A DNA stretch of 64,000 nucleotides, from NCBI GenBank assembly GCA_000985875.1, contig CCRI01000004.1:310001-374000 (forward strand), given 5' to 3'. Made by a program: the position numbers and the translations under genes. Position 1 is the stretch's first letter. The number at the start of each line of letters is the position of its first letter. Positions 8,801 through 19,100 of the stretch are shown one piece after another. The DNA is from Neorhizobium galegae bv. officinalis (lineage in GTDB: Bacteria; Pseudomonadota; Alphaproteobacteria; Rhizobiales; Rhizobiaceae). Below the pieces are notes generated by a model. It did no database searches. It was not told the origin of the DNA and saw only the letters and a list, made by a program, of their open reading frames with translations.

Positions 8801-10015
8801 ATGACGTCCTCTCAGAATTCCGGCGCACTGCGCGCCGTGACGACGGAAAATGCTGGCCTTCCCACGGCTGAGGCCCGCAAGGGCTCGCCTGCTGCCGAAC
8901 AGCCCGCTGCAGCTGAGGCGATTGCGGCCCCCGCGGTCGCCAAGGTGCCTGAAAAGAAGAAACGCCGCGGTCTGCTGTTGCCTGTCATTGCGCTTGCCCT
9001 CCTCGCTGGCGCCGGCTGGTATGGTTACAACTGGTGGATCGACGGTCGGTTCCTGGTTTCCACCGACGACGCGTATGTCGAAGGCGATATCGCGGTAATC
9101 TCGCCAAAAGTGTCCGGTTACGTCGCGAAGGTCAACGTTGTCGAGAACCAGGCCGTCAAGGCAGGCGAACCGCTCGTCACGCTCGACGACGGCGACTATC
9201 AACTTGCGCTTCGCAAGGCACAGGCTGCTATCGAATCCGCCAATCTCGCCGTCTCCCGCATCGATGCGCAGATCGTCGGCGGCGACGCGGCGCTGAAGCA
9301 GGCCCAGGCCCAGCAGGGCGCTCTTGAAGCCGCGGTTCGCGGCGCCGAGATCACCCAGAAGCGCGCGACGAGCCTGCAGGCCAGTGCGGTCGGCACCACC
9401 GCCGCGCTCGACAATGCCGAGATTGCGCTTGAACAGGCCCGCGCCAATCTCGTCGCCGGCCAGGCGGCGGTCGCGTCGGCACAGGCCAATATCGGCCTCC
9501 TGCGTGCCCAGCGCGACGAGGCGGTCAATACGATCCATACCCAGGAGCTCGCCCGGGACCAGGCCCAGCGCGATCTGAACTTCACCGTCCTGAAGGCGCC
9601 CTATGACGGCGTTATCGGCAACCTGTCCGTCCAGACGGGCGATCTCGTCTCGACCGGCAAGCGCCTCGCGTCGCTGGTGCCGCTGACCGAGCTCTATATC
9701 GAGGCGAATTTCAAGGAAACCCAGCTCGGCAACCTGCAGCCGGGTTCCAAGGTCCGCGTGCATGTGGATGCTTATGAGGATCACAACATCACAGGCACGG
9801 TAGTGTCGATAGCGCCGGCTTCCGGTGCCGTCTTCTCGATGCTGCCGCCGGAAAATGCGACCGGCAACTTCACCAAGATCGTGCAGCGCGTTCCGGTTCG
9901 CATCTCGATCCCGAAGGAAGACCTCGAACGCCAGCATCTTCGTGCCGGCTTGAGCGTCGTTGTCGACGTCGATACCCGGACCGCACCCGGCATCAGCGCC
10001 GTCGCTGCCAAGTAA
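8801..10015 (+). CDS. EmrA/HlyD-type membrane fusion protein
   Basis: A 404-residue periplasmic adaptor that links an inner-membrane exporter to an outer-membrane channel. A proline/alanine-rich cytoplasmic leader is followed by one membrane helix (about residues 57-80, LLLPVIALALLAGAGWYGYNW). The two halves of the biotinyl-lipoyl domain are at about 95-130 (ISPKVSGYVAKVNVVENQAV) and 265-290 (LKAPYDGVIGNLSVQTGDLV), separated by a long coiled-coil hairpin. A beta-barrel segment follows. The downstream gene begins 21 bases later and encodes the matching MFS pump. No TolC-like gene is adjacent. Confidence 0.93.
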   Translation: MTSSQNSGALRAVTTENAGLPTAEARKGSPAAEQPAAAEAIAAPAVAKVPEKKKRRGLLLPVIALALLAGAGWYGYNWWIDGRFLVSTDDAYVEGDIAVISPKVSGYVAKVNVVENQAVKAGEPLVTLDDGDYQLALRKAQAAIESANLAVSRIDAQIVGGDAALKQAQAQQGALEAAVRGAEITQKRATSLQASAVGTTAALDNAEIALEQARANLVAGQAAVASAQANIGLLRAQRDEAVNTIHTQELARDQAQRDLNFTVLKAPYDGVIGNLSVQTGDLVSTGKRLASLVPLTELYIEANFKETQLGNLQPGSKVRVHVDAYEDHNITGTVVSIAPASGAVFSMLPPENATGNFTKIVQRVPVRISIPKEDLERQHLRAGLSVVVDVDTRTAPGISAVAAK

Positions 10016-10036
10016 AGAGAACCAAGGAGAGCGGCC

Positions 10037-11629
10037 ATGGCAGGAGCAACGGCCACGGCGGGTCCGCCCCCTATGGCGATGCCGGCCGACCAGCCGATGG
10101 ACAGACGCAAGCTCATCGCCTTCTTCGCGATGGTCTTCGGAATGTTCATGTCGATCCTCGACATCCAGATCGTCTCGGCCTCGCTCGCGGAAATCCAGGC
10201 TGGCCTTTCCGCCGGCTCGGATGAAATCGCCTGGGTGCAAACCTCCTACCTGATCGCCGAGGTGATCATGATCCCGCTGTCGGGCACCCTTGCCCGCATC
10301 ATGTCGACGCGCATCCTCTTCTCCACGTGCGCTGCGGGCTTCACGCTGGCCAGCATCCTTTGCGCCACCGCCACGAATATCGACGAGATGATCGTCTATC
10401 GTGCCATCCAGGGCTTCATCGGCGGCGGCATGATCCCTTCGGTCTTCGCGGCGGCCTTTACCATCTTCCCGCCATCGAAGCGCAGCATCGTCTCGCCGAT
10501 CATCGGCCTTGTCGCGACGCTCGCCCCGACGATCGGCCCGACTGTCGGCGGTTACCTTTCCAATTCCTTCTCCTGGCACTGGCTGTTTCTGGTCAACGTC
10601 ATCCCCGGCATCATCGTCACCGTCGTCACCTTCACGTTGATCGACTTCGACAAGCCGCAACTGCAGCTGATGAAGAAGTTCGACTGGTGGGGGCTCGCCT
10701 CCATGGCTGTCTTCCTCGGAGCGCTGGAATATGTGCTGGAAGAAGGCAACAACAAGGACTGGTTCAGCGACGAGAAGATCGTCGTCGGCACCGTCTTCAT
10801 CGTCATCGGCGCGGTGGTGTTCTTCTGGCGTGCCTTCAAGGTCGAGTTCCCGATCGTCGATCTCAGGGCGTTCGGCAACGCCAATTTCGCCTTCGGTTCG
10901 CTGTTCTCCTTTATCATGGGCGTCGGGCTCTACGGCCTCACCTATCTCTACCCGCTCTATCTCGGTCGCATCCGCCACTACGATTCGCTGATGATCGGAG
11001 AGACGATGTTCGTTTCCGGCATCGCCATGTTCGTCTCGGCGCCGCTGGTCGGGCGGCTGTCGAACAGTGTCGACCTGCGCATCCTGATGGCCGTCGGCTT
11101 CGGCTCGTTTGCGGCGGGTACCTGGCTGATGACCGGCATCACCGCCGATTGGGATTTCTACGAGTTGCTGCTGCCGCAGATCCTGCGCGGGTTCGGGATG
11201 ATGATGTGCATGGTGCCGATCAGCAATATCGCGCTGGGGACGCTCGCGCCGCAACGTATCCAGGGCGCGTCAGGCCTTTTTAACCTGACCCGCAACCTCG
11301 GCGGCGCGGTCGGCCTCGCCGTCATCAACACCGCGCTGACCCAACGTTCCGACGAGCACTACGCCCGGCTTTCCGAGCACGTCAACTACGGCAATCCGGC
11401 AGCGCTCAACTGGCTGGATAGCGTCGGCGCCAACTACAATTCCTTCGGCCTCGACGGCAGCGCCGTCGCGCTGCAGAAGCTCTCCGGCATCATTACCCAG
11501 CAGGCCTTGCTGCTTTCCTTCATGGATGTGTTCTTCATCCTGACGGGGCTGTTCGGCAGCCTGATCTTCTTCGTCTTCCTGATCGCCAAGCCGGCCCGCC
11601 CCGCGGGCGCCGGTGGCGGCGGGCATTGA
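10037..11629 (+). CDS. EmrB/QacA-type MFS drug exporter (DHA2)
   Basis: A 530-residue, 14-helix proton-driven exporter. Family hallmarks include FGMFMSILDIQIVSASLAEIQ in helix 1, WVQTSYLIAEVIMIPLSG in helix 2, and motif C in helix 5 (APTIGPTVGGYLSN). It works with the fusion protein encoded just upstream to move toxic organic compounds across the envelope; the substrate is not predictable. Both genes are under the TetR operator at 8751. The stop is followed by a terminator at 11656. Confidence 0.94.
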   Translation: MAGATATAGPPPMAMPADQPMDRRKLIAFFAMVFGMFMSILDIQIVSASLAEIQAGLSAGSDEIAWVQTSYLIAEVIMIPLSGTLARIMSTRILFSTCAAGFTLASILCATATNIDEMIVYRAIQGFIGGGMIPSVFAAAFTIFPPSKRSIVSPIIGLVATLAPTIGPTVGGYLSNSFSWHWLFLVNVIPGIIVTVVTFTLIDFDKPQLQLMKKFDWWGLASMAVFLGALEYVLEEGNNKDWFSDEKIVVGTVFIVIGAVVFFWRAFKVEFPIVDLRAFGNANFAFGSLFSFIMGVGLYGLTYLYPLYLGRIRHYDSLMIGETMFVSGIAMFVSAPLVGRLSNSVDLRILMAVGFGSFAAGTWLMTGITADWDFYELLLPQILRGFGMMMCMVPISNIALGTLAPQRIQGASGLFNLTRNLGGAVGLAVINTALTQRSDEHYARLSEHVNYGNPAALNWLDSVGANYNSFGLDGSAVALQKLSGIITQQALLLSFMDVFFILTGLFGSLIFFVFLIAKPARPAGAGGGGH

Positions 11630-11655
11630 TTGCAGCATTCCACCGCCGGGAAGGG

Positions 11656-11682
11656 GGCCGCCACGCAAGTGACGGCCTTTTT
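11656..11682 (+). terminator. Rho-independent terminator after the efflux operon
   Basis: GGCCGCCAC (11656-11664) pairs with GTGACGGCC (11669-11677) with one mismatch across a 4-nt loop, followed by TTTTT. It ends the EmrA/EmrB-type operon. Confidence 0.75.
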
Positions 11683-11709
11683 CTTTGGGTGTTCGGGCTT
11701 CGGTGAAAC

Positions 11710-11740
11710 ACGTACCTCAAATTTTGATTTACGTACCTCA
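11710..11740. promoter_or_regulatory. Paired ACGTACCTCA sites before the LacI-xylBA operon
   Basis: ACGTACCTCA occurs at 11710-11719 and again at 11731-11740, 21 bp apart, so both copies face the same side of the helix. The second copy lies 33 bases before the regulator start. The same sequence, with a similar T-rich and CAGA context, recurs at 20493-20502 before the sugar ABC importer. It is the best candidate for the binding site of the LacI protein encoded directly downstream, or for another activator or repressor shared by the two units. Confidence 0.6.
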
Positions 11741-11773
11741 GATTTTCCGCTAACACGGTCGGCGGAGGAGTTC

Positions 11774-12814
11774 ATGAAGCCCACTGTCCACGACATCGCG
11801 AAGATCGCCGGCGTCAGCCTTGCGACTGTCGACCGGGTTCTCAACGGCCGGCCGGGCGTGCGCTCCGTCACCCGAGGCAAGGTGGAGGAGGCGATCGCCT
11901 CGCTGGGTTACGTGCGCGATCTCGCCGCCGCCAACCTCGCCAAGAGCCGTACCTATTCCTTCGTCTTCATCCTGCCCGCCAACGACAACTCGTTCATGAT
12001 CGGCCTGCACGAGGAAGTCCGCGGCGCCGTTGCCCGCTCCAGTTTCGAGCGCACCGGCATCCGCATCGTCGACGTACCGCCCTTCGATCCAGGCGCGCTG
12101 GTTGCCGCGCTCGAAACCGTGCTCGCCGACAAGCCGGCCGGGGTCGCCTTCGTCGCCATCGACGCGCCGGAAGTCCGTGCCGCTGCCGAGCGCCTGCGGC
12201 AGGCCGGCATCCCGATGGTGACTTTGGTCTCCGATCTGCCGGATTCCTCCCGCGACCACTATGCGGGCATCGACAATATCGCCGCCGGCCGCACCGCCGG
12301 CAGCCTGATGGGGCGGTTCCTTAGCGGGCCTTTCCTCGCCGAACGCGGGGCGACCGTCGCGGTGCTGGCCGGCTCCATGCTGGTGCGCGACCATCGCGAG
12401 CGGCTGGAAGGTTTTTCGACCGTCATCGGTGAGGCCTATCCGAACGTTCGCATCCTGCCCGTGCTCGAAGGCCGCGACGACCCGGCGCTCTCCGAGACAA
12501 TGATCGCGGATGCGCTGCGCCGCAATGCGGACATTGCCGGCATCTACAGTCTCGGTGCCGGCAACCGGGGCCTCATCCGCGCGCTTCAGAACGCGCACGG
12601 CCTCCGCCGGCCGCTGGTCATCGCCCATGAACTCACCGCCTCGACCCGCGCAGCACTTTCGGACGGTATCATCGACGCGGTTCTGAACCAGGATGCGGGC
12701 CACGAAGTCCGAAGCGCGATCCGGGTGCTGAAGGCCAAGGCCGACGGACTGCCGGTGCTCGCCGCCCAGGAACGCATCCGCATCGACATATTCTTGAAAG
12801 ACAATCTGCCCTGA
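11774..12814 (+). CDS. LacI-family regulator of the xylose genes
   Basis: A 346-residue regulator. The LacI helix-turn-helix and hinge are at residues 1-50 (TVHDIAKIAGVSLATVDRVLNGRPGV), followed by a two-lobed sugar-binding domain of the periplasmic-binding type. The ATG at 11774 has GGAGGAG directly upstream; the frame stays open further upstream but the DNA-binding domain begins here. It is the first gene of an apparent operon with xylB (25 bases later) and xylA, so xylose or a derivative is a likely inducer. This is inferred from position only. Confidence 0.88.
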   Translation: MKPTVHDIAKIAGVSLATVDRVLNGRPGVRSVTRGKVEEAIASLGYVRDLAAANLAKSRTYSFVFILPANDNSFMIGLHEEVRGAVARSSFERTGIRIVDVPPFDPGALVAALETVLADKPAGVAFVAIDAPEVRAAAERLRQAGIPMVTLVSDLPDSSRDHYAGIDNIAAGRTAGSLMGRFLSGPFLAERGATVAVLAGSMLVRDHRERLEGFSTVIGEAYPNVRILPVLEGRDDPALSETMIADALRRNADIAGIYSLGAGNRGLIRALQNAHGLRRPLVIAHELTASTRAALSDGIIDAVLNQDAGHEVRSAIRVLKAKADGLPVLAAQERIRIDIFLKDNLP

Positions 12815-12839
12815 AGGGCGGAGCACTAGGAGAAACACC

Positions 12840-14294
12840 ATGTATCTCGGTCTCGATCTCGGCACTTCGGGCGTCAAGGCGATGCTGATCGACGGCGATC
12901 AGAAGATCATCGGTTCGGCGAGCGGCTCGCTCGACGTCTCGCGTCCGCATTCCGGCTGGTCGGAGCAGGATCCCGCCCACTGGATCCGCGCCACGGAAGA
13001 GGCCGTCGCCGGCCTCAAGGCAAAATTCCCGAAGGAGCTTTCCGCCGTGAAGGGCATCGGCCTTTCCGGCCAGATGCACGGCGCGACGCTGCTGGATGCC
13101 GAAGACAAGGTGCTGCGGCCCTGCATCCTGTGGAACGACACGCGTTCCCATGTGGAAGCGGCAGCCCTCGATGCGAACCCGATCTTCCGCAAGCTCACCG
13201 GCAATATCGTCTTCCCCGGCTTCACCGCCCCGAAACTCGTCTGGGTCGCCAAGAACGAGCCGGAGATCTTTGCGAAGGTCGCCAAGGTGCTGTTGCCGAA
13301 GGATTATCTGCGCCTCTGGCTGACCGGCGAGCACATGTCCGAAATGTCCGATTCCGCCGGCACGTCGTGGCTTGATACCGGCGCCCGCAGATGGTCGTCC
13401 GAACTGCTTGCCGCAACCGGCCTTGACGAAAAACAGATGCCGTCGCTGGTCGAGGGCACCGAACAGGCCGGCAAGCTGCGCGGCGAACTTTCCTACAAAT
13501 GGGGCATGGCCGAAGGCGTCGTGATCGCCGGCGGGGCAGGGGACAATGCGGCGTCCGCCTGCGGCATGGGCACGGTCGCGGAGGGCCAAGCCTTCGTCTC
13601 GCTCGGCACGTCCGGCGTGCTGTTTGCCGCCAACGCCTCCTATCTGCCGAAGCCGGAAAGTGCCGTGCATGCCTTCTGCCATGCGCTGCCAAAAACCTGG
13701 CACCAGATGGGCGTCATCCTGTCGGCGACCGACGCGCTCAACTGGTATTCAAACATTACGGCCAAGACCGCCGCCGAACTCACCCAGGAACTCGGCGATA
13801 CGCTGAAGGCCCCGTCGGGCGTCACTTTCCTGCCCTACCTTTCCGGCGAGCGCACGCCGCACAATGATGCGGCTATTCGCGGCGCCTTCATCGGCATCGG
13901 ACACGAGAGCGACCGCACGGTGCTGACCCAGGCGGTGCTCGAAGGCGTCACCTTTGCCATCCGCGACAATCTCGAAGCGCTGAAATCCGCCGGCACCTCG
14001 ATTTCCCGCGTCACCGCGATCGGCGGCGGCTCGCGCTCGCGCTACTGGCTGCAGTCGATCGCCACGTCGCTTGGGGTTCCGGTCGATATTCCGGCGGACG
14101 GCGATTTCGGAGCCGCCTTCGGCGCCGCCCGCCTCGGCCTGATCGCCGCGACAGGTGCCGACCCGCTTTCCGTCTGCTCGGCGCCGAAGACCGACGAGAC
14201 CATCGAGCCGGTCTCGGGGTTGTCGGGGGCTTATGAGGCTGCCTATGGGCGCTACCGGGCGCTTTATCCGGCGATCAAGTCGCTGGCGCATTGA
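12840..14294 (+). CDS. xylB: Xylulokinase
   Basis: A 484-residue FGGY-family kinase that phosphorylates D-xylulose to xylulose 5-phosphate for the pentose phosphate pathway. The N-terminal phosphate motif is YLGLDLGTSGVKAMLID (residues 2-18). The substrate segment SGQMHGATLLD (about 77-87) and ILWNDTRS (about 98-105) are typical of XylB, and the second ATP-binding motif AIGGGSRSRYWLQ is near 397. Length is standard. RBS AGGAG is at 12829-12833. It lies between the LacI regulator and xylA. Confidence 0.96.
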   Translation: MYLGLDLGTSGVKAMLIDGDQKIIGSASGSLDVSRPHSGWSEQDPAHWIRATEEAVAGLKAKFPKELSAVKGIGLSGQMHGATLLDAEDKVLRPCILWNDTRSHVEAAALDANPIFRKLTGNIVFPGFTAPKLVWVAKNEPEIFAKVAKVLLPKDYLRLWLTGEHMSEMSDSAGTSWLDTGARRWSSELLAATGLDEKQMPSLVEGTEQAGKLRGELSYKWGMAEGVVIAGGAGDNAASACGMGTVAEGQAFVSLGTSGVLFAANASYLPKPESAVHAFCHALPKTWHQMGVILSATDALNWYSNITAKTAAELTQELGDTLKAPSGVTFLPYLSGERTPHNDAAIRGAFIGIGHESDRTVLTQAVLEGVTFAIRDNLEALKSAGTSISRVTAIGGGSRSRYWLQSIATSLGVPVDIPADGDFGAAFGAARLGLIAATGADPLSVCSAPKTDETIEPVSGLSGAYEAAYGRYRALYPAIKSLAH

Positions 14295-14335
14295 ACAGCT
14301 TCCACTGGAGGTGCGTTGAAAAGACCCCTCCCCAA

Positions 14336-14432
14336 CCCCTCCCCACAAGGGGGAGGGGCTTTATTGCCCCGAGTTCCGCTTTTCCGATTGGGCAAGGCGG
14401 TGCCACCAGCGTTTTCCCCCCTTGTGGGGGAG
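14336..14432. repeat. Palindromic repeat between xylB and xylA
   Basis: CCCCTCCCC (14336-14344) pairs with GGGGAGGGG (14350-14358), and a second small hairpin, CCCCCCTTGTGGGGG, lies at 14416-14430. The order matches the rhizobial intergenic palindromes seen elsewhere in this window. The first stem is followed by CTTTATT and could weaken transcription into xylA, so relative expression of xylB and xylA may be affected. Confidence 0.75.
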
Positions 14433-14492
14433 ATGCCGGCAGGCAGAAGGGGATCTTTGGCGCTCTCAATTACTCGATAGGAGAAACACCCC

Positions 14493-15803
14493 ATGAGCAC
14501 AGGCTTTTTCGGAGACATCCAGAAGATCAAATACGAAGGCCCGGAGAGCACCAATCCGCTCGCCTTCCGGCACTACAACCCCGATGAGATCGTTGCCGGC
14601 AAGCGCATGGAGGATCACCTCCGGTTCGCCGTCGCCTACTGGCATACCTTCACCTGGCCGGGTGGTGATCCCTTCGGCGGCCAGACCTTCCAGCGCCCGT
14701 GGTTCTCCGACACGATGGAAGCGGCGAAGATGAAGGCGGACGTCGCCTTCGAATTCTTCCAGTTGCTCGGCGCGCCCTTCTACTGCTTCCACGATGCCGA
14801 CGTGCGCCCGGAAGGCAATAATTTCGCCGAGAATACGAAGAACCTCAACGAGATCGTCGACTATTTCCAAAAGAAGCAGGCCGAGACCGGTGTGAAGCTT
14901 CTCTGGGGCACGGCGAACCTCTTCTCCAACCGCCGCTACATGTCGGGTGCCGCCACCAATCCGGATCCGGAGGTCTTCGCCTTCGCCGCGGCAACGGTGA
15001 AGACCTGCCTCGACGCCACCAAGAAGCTCGGCGGTTCCAACTACGTGCTCTGGGGCGGCCGCGAAGGTTACGAGACGCTGCTCAACACCGACCTGTCGCG
15101 CGAGCTCGACCAGATGGGCCGCTTCCTCAATCTGGTGGTCGAATACAAGTACAAGATCGGCTTCGAGGGCACGATCCTGATCGAGCCGAAGCCGCAGGAG
15201 CCGACCAAGCACCAGTACGACTACGACGTCTCGACCGTCTATGCCTTCCTGCAGAAGAACGGGCTGGAGAAGGAAGTGAAGGTCAATATCGAGCAGGGCC
15301 ACGCGATCCTTGCCGGCCATTCCTTCGAACACGAGATCGCCATGGCCAACGCCTTCGGCATTTTCGGCTCGATCGACATGAACCGCAACGACATGCAGTC
15401 CGGCTGGGATACCGACCAGTTCCCCAACAACGTGCCGGAAATGGCGCTCGCCTATTACCACGTGCTCGCCGGTGGCGGCTTCCAGAACGGCGGCACCAAT
15501 TTCGACGCGAAACTGCGCCGCCAGTCGCTCGATCCCGAGGATCTGCTGATCGGCCATATCGGCGGCATGGACTGCTGCGCCCGCGGCATCAAGGCGGCGG
15601 CGAAGATGCTCGACGACGGTGCGCTGAAAGCCCCGCTCGATGCCCGCTACGAGAAGTGGGACAGCCCCGAATACCAGAAGATGCTGCGCGGCGAATACAA
15701 GCTCGACGACATCGCCTCCTGGGTCGAGAAGCAGAACATCAACCCGGAACCGAAGTCCGGCCGCCAGGAATACCTGGAAAACGTCGTCAATCGTTACGTT
15801 TGA
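14493..15803 (+). CDS. xylA: Xylose isomerase
   Basis: A 436-residue TIM-barrel enzyme that converts D-xylose to D-xylulose in the cytoplasm using divalent metal. Class II XylA features are visible: the catalytic His segment [13 protein letters not shown] (about residues 97-109), the metal-ligand segments [20 protein letters not shown] (about 227-246) and [18 protein letters not shown], and the late [19 protein letters not shown] occurs at 14480. It follows xylB after a 198-bp spacer that holds a palindromic repeat. Confidence 0.97.
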   Translation: MSTGFFGDIQKIKYEGPESTNPLAFRHYNPDEIVAGKRMEDHLRFAVAYWHTFTWPGGDPFGGQTFQRPWFSDTMEAAKMKADVAFEFFQLLGAPFYCFHDADVRPEGNNFAENTKNLNEIVDYFQKKQAETGVKLLWGTANLFSNRRYMSGAATNPDPEVFAFAAATVKTCLDATKKLGGSNYVLWGGREGYETLLNTDLSRELDQMGRFLNLVVEYKYKIGFEGTILIEPKPQEPTKHQYDYDVSTVYAFLQKNGLEKEVKVNIEQGHAILAGHSFEHEIAMANAFGIFGSIDMNRNDMQSGWDTDQFPNNVPEMALAYYHVLAGGGFQNGGTNFDAKLRRQSLDPEDLLIGHIGGMDCCARGIKAAAKMLDDGALKAPLDARYEKWDSPEYQKMLRGEYKLDDIASWVEKQNINPEPKSGRQEYLENVVNRYV

Positions 15804-15824
15804 GCGGATTGCCCCTCACCCTAG

Positions 15825-15927
15825 CCCTCTCCCCGCTTGCGGGGAGAGGGGACGTGCCACGAGCGGCATTGGAGAGGGAACGGATACGGTGCGGCATATC
15901 CCTTCTCCCCGCAGGCGGGGAGAAGGG
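15825..15927. repeat. Double-hairpin palindromic repeat after xylA
   Basis: Two strong stems are present: CCCTCTCCCCGC/GCGGGGAGAGGG at 15825-15850 with a 2-nt loop, and CCCTTCTCCCCGC/GCGGGGAGAAGGG at 15900-15927. This matches the common rhizobial mosaic element and may protect or define the 3' end of the xylBA mRNA. Confidence 0.85.
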
Positions 15928-16138
15928 TCCGCAGGACGCAGCCGGATGAGCGACTATCTCGTGTGTCAAGTTGCATATTCGAACTCCCTTAGGGAGCTTC
16001 ATCAGTAAACTGCAAATATCACAAAAGGTTATTTCCGGATCTGAAGGCGTTAAGCGCCGGAAGTCGCGTCAAAGAATCTCACATTAAGTGCCGTATGGCT
16101 GGAACCGCCGCGTTCTTATGATTACGCGCCAAACGAAA
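15928..16138. other. AT-richer gene-free spacer after xylA
   Basis: After the palindromic repeat this spacer is visibly lower in GC than its surroundings. It holds a small stem (CTCCC TTA GGGAG, at about 15983) and the left copy of an imperfect direct repeat (16098-16135) whose partner lies at 20387-20425. No open frame with a plausible ribosome site is seen. Confidence 0.5.
16098..16135. repeat. Left copy of imperfect direct repeat bracketing the large secreted-protein gene
   Basis: The segment GGAACCGCCGCGTTCTTATG, continuing as GATTACGCGCCAAACG, matches 20387-20425 (GGAACCGCCGCATTCTTACG, then GATTAAGTGCAAAACG) at about 30 of 38 positions in the same orientation. The two copies enclose a single 4.2-kb gene that interrupts the sugar-catabolic locus. 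Confidence 0.55.
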
Positions 16139-19100
16139 TTAGAACTTTATCTTTGGTCCGGTTATTTCCTCCGCCGAGGGAGCGGCAACGGGGGTGGAGC
16201 GGCTTTTATAATAAGATTTGGCATAACTCCGGTGGTCGCTTAGCCAACTGACGAGTTCGTCCGCCGCGGGTGAATCCGCATTGCGGCCGTCGTGGGTCGC
16301 GTAACGCACCCCGAGGAAAGGTGGGCAGAATTCGGAAAGCGGGCGCGGGCGCAGCTTATCTCCGATGCCGACGCCAAATGTCATGGGATGCGCGAGAATT
16401 GGAAACAGAGGCCGAGGCATGAAGGGCGGCAGCCAGTTCGCGTTGTTCTCATCCTGCCAGAGATTGGCCTGAAAACCGAAATCGATTACCCTGCAGCCCG
16501 GATCGGCGTAGTCGGACCACAGGAACGCGACGCCCTTGTGCATCATTGGAAGCGAAACCTCCTGGACAGCCCTGGGTTCGCCATATCGCTCCACCAGTGT
16601 GGCCTTGACGGTTGCCGCACTGGTGCTGCCCTGCGGCAGACGCAGAATCCGCCAGATCCCGAGAACTCGTCCAGGAGATGCCGGCGGCTCGTCGAAGATA
16701 GCAATAAGTTCGTTGTTCGCGGACGAAGCGTAGATCCGGCCGGATGTATAGGGCATAAGATCGCCGCTGATCGAACCGAGCTGCCTCTTGCGGTCGGCAG
16801 TCAGCACCTTGCTCACCGACATATGTTCGCGAATGAGTTTATCCGCGTCGTCAAACGACATGCCCAGGCGAATCCCGAGCAGATCAAGTCCCCTCAACTT
16901 GGAGTCAGCGATGGTAATCTTGTCGAGCGGGGGTCTCGATATGGTTGCAAGCACAAGTTCCGAAACCACTGTCCCTGTGCCGAGATCGACGAGCCGGGCT
17001 GCCACGGCGGATGCCTTGTAGATGAGGACTTGCGTTGAAGGCGCCGCATCGTCATCCAGGCGGACGATGTTCAAACCTTGCGATTTGTCGAACTCGGCCG
17101 CAGTTTTTAATGCAACTCCCCAGATGCTTTCCGGCAAAACGGGGGAAACGGCGACGCCGGTAGGCTTGACGTCGATCTCGATCGCAAGCTTGCCCTGCAT
17201 TCGCCGGTGAGCGGCATCGAGTTTGGGCAGACGATCGATTTCGATAAAATCTTGGCTCTGAAGCGGCAGCTTCATCGCAATCCGCGCATCCCGCATCGAG
17301 GTGCAATACGGATCACCGGTACAGTTGTTGCCCCGATCGGAGGAACCGCCTTGGCTGTGGTGGAAGAGCTGTGGCTCAGGCAGTTGCCATGCTGTGTTCA
17401 GAAATTCGCATATCTTGGTGGCCGCGATATCCTTCTCGCTTTGCTCCTTCCTGGACTTGTTCCCAGAGTTGGAGAGAGACGAACGGCAGGAGTTGTCATA
17501 GGGATGCCGGCCTCGGCTTTCGAACGGTGCAAACTTGCCATCAGCTGTTTCGGACAAGGGCAAAGAGATCGTCAATATTGCCGGAAGCGCCGCCGCACGT
17601 GCCTCCGACCAGGCGCGGAACTCCGCAAGACGATCCGTATATTCTTTCGCCTCGGGCCACTTGGTGACGTCGCGGAAGAAACTCCCCCATAGAGGAGGTT
17701 TTTTGGCGCTGGATGCCTCATAGGCGAAGCGTGTGATCATCATTCGCTGGACGATCTGGTTGTTTACCGTCGCAGGCTGATAGCGCAACTGCAGCAGATC
17801 CATCATTTCAGCGCCGTAGGGAGCGCCGGCCGGGGGTGGCGCGATATTGGCAATCGTTGCCCGAGCCGGAAGCGCCGCTTCGATCTGTCCGCGTAAGGCC
17901 GCGACTGTGGCAAAGGTGTCCGGTGCAAAGCTGGCGATCCCCCGGTTGTCGCTCGCCCATCGATAGGAAAGACCGCGCAGCGAAGCGCTGATAATGACGG
18001 CGCCCTTTTCGAAACGCACTTCGTTCACCAACAGGTCCCAGCGAACATTCACACTATCCCGGCGGCCTGAGGAGTTGTAACCGACCAGCCCGCGGGCGGC
18101 GGCGGCCTCTATGCCCATGGCAACCGGCTCAAGACTGACGATCCGGTCAAGCTCGAGCGAAATCGGGATCGGCTGCCTGGCAACAATGAATTCTCTGAAC
18201 CCCGCATCCCGGGAATCTCGCCAGGGCCGCAGAAACGAGAGCTGGCGATAGAGGGGTAAATTCCGGGCGGAAAGATTGACGGCTGAAAGCGGCGCTTCGC
18301 CTCCATTCTTCGGACTGTTCTCCAGTTTGTTGAAATATATCCCTCTGCCTTCCTCGAAGAACGGGCTGATCGTTTCATCGATCGTGACGTTGATCGGAAC
18401 GGTGGTCGACTCTTGTCGAAGCGCGGCCCGCAGCCGATCCCGATTGAGAGCGGCGATTACCTCGGCTTGGCGTCCACGCATCGTCTCGATCGGCAAAGGC
18501 GATTGAGGCGGAAGATTGCCGGCCAGGATAGTCTGCATGTAGCGGCTGAAGTATTGTGTTGCAGCACCGTCGAATGCTTGCCGATCGAGGTTTGGTTCGA
18601 GGATTGCACCGATGAGCGACGCCATCAGCTCGCCTGTCCATGATGTGTTTTGTTCATCAGGTGCGGCAGTTGGGAGGGCGCTATCGATATCCCACGTGTG
18701 AATCAGGCGGCCATCGACCGGGTCGTGTGCAGCAACCGCCGTGATCTGACCCCTTAGAGGGCCTCGCCCCTGAAGGCGTGGTTCGACTGTCATCGCAGCC
18801 CTGAGCAGAACCTTTGCCACCCCGGCATCACGGAGAAGGCGCGCCTCTCTTTCCGGCATGGGAAGGAAATCGATATTTTCAACCGCGGCATGCTCTGCGC
18901 TGAGGTCAATGAAATTCGGAAAATTCTGACTATCGAAATCGAAACCACCAAGGCCGCTCAAACAAGATGGCGGGCGTTTTTGCTGGAGCAGCGCTACGGT
19001 TCCAGCCTCCAGAATGGGAGGCCGTGCATTCTGGGAGGTGAGAATTGGAAAACCTTGGCGGTCAAAGTCGTATTGGCCGAGCGTATATTGCGCTTCGACG

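Noticed and set aside
8735..11254. Very long open frame (839 codons) on the minus strand
   Set aside because: It lies antisense to the EmrA/EmrB-type genes, is rich in Arg/Asp/His as expected of a GC-rich shadow frame, and has no family features.
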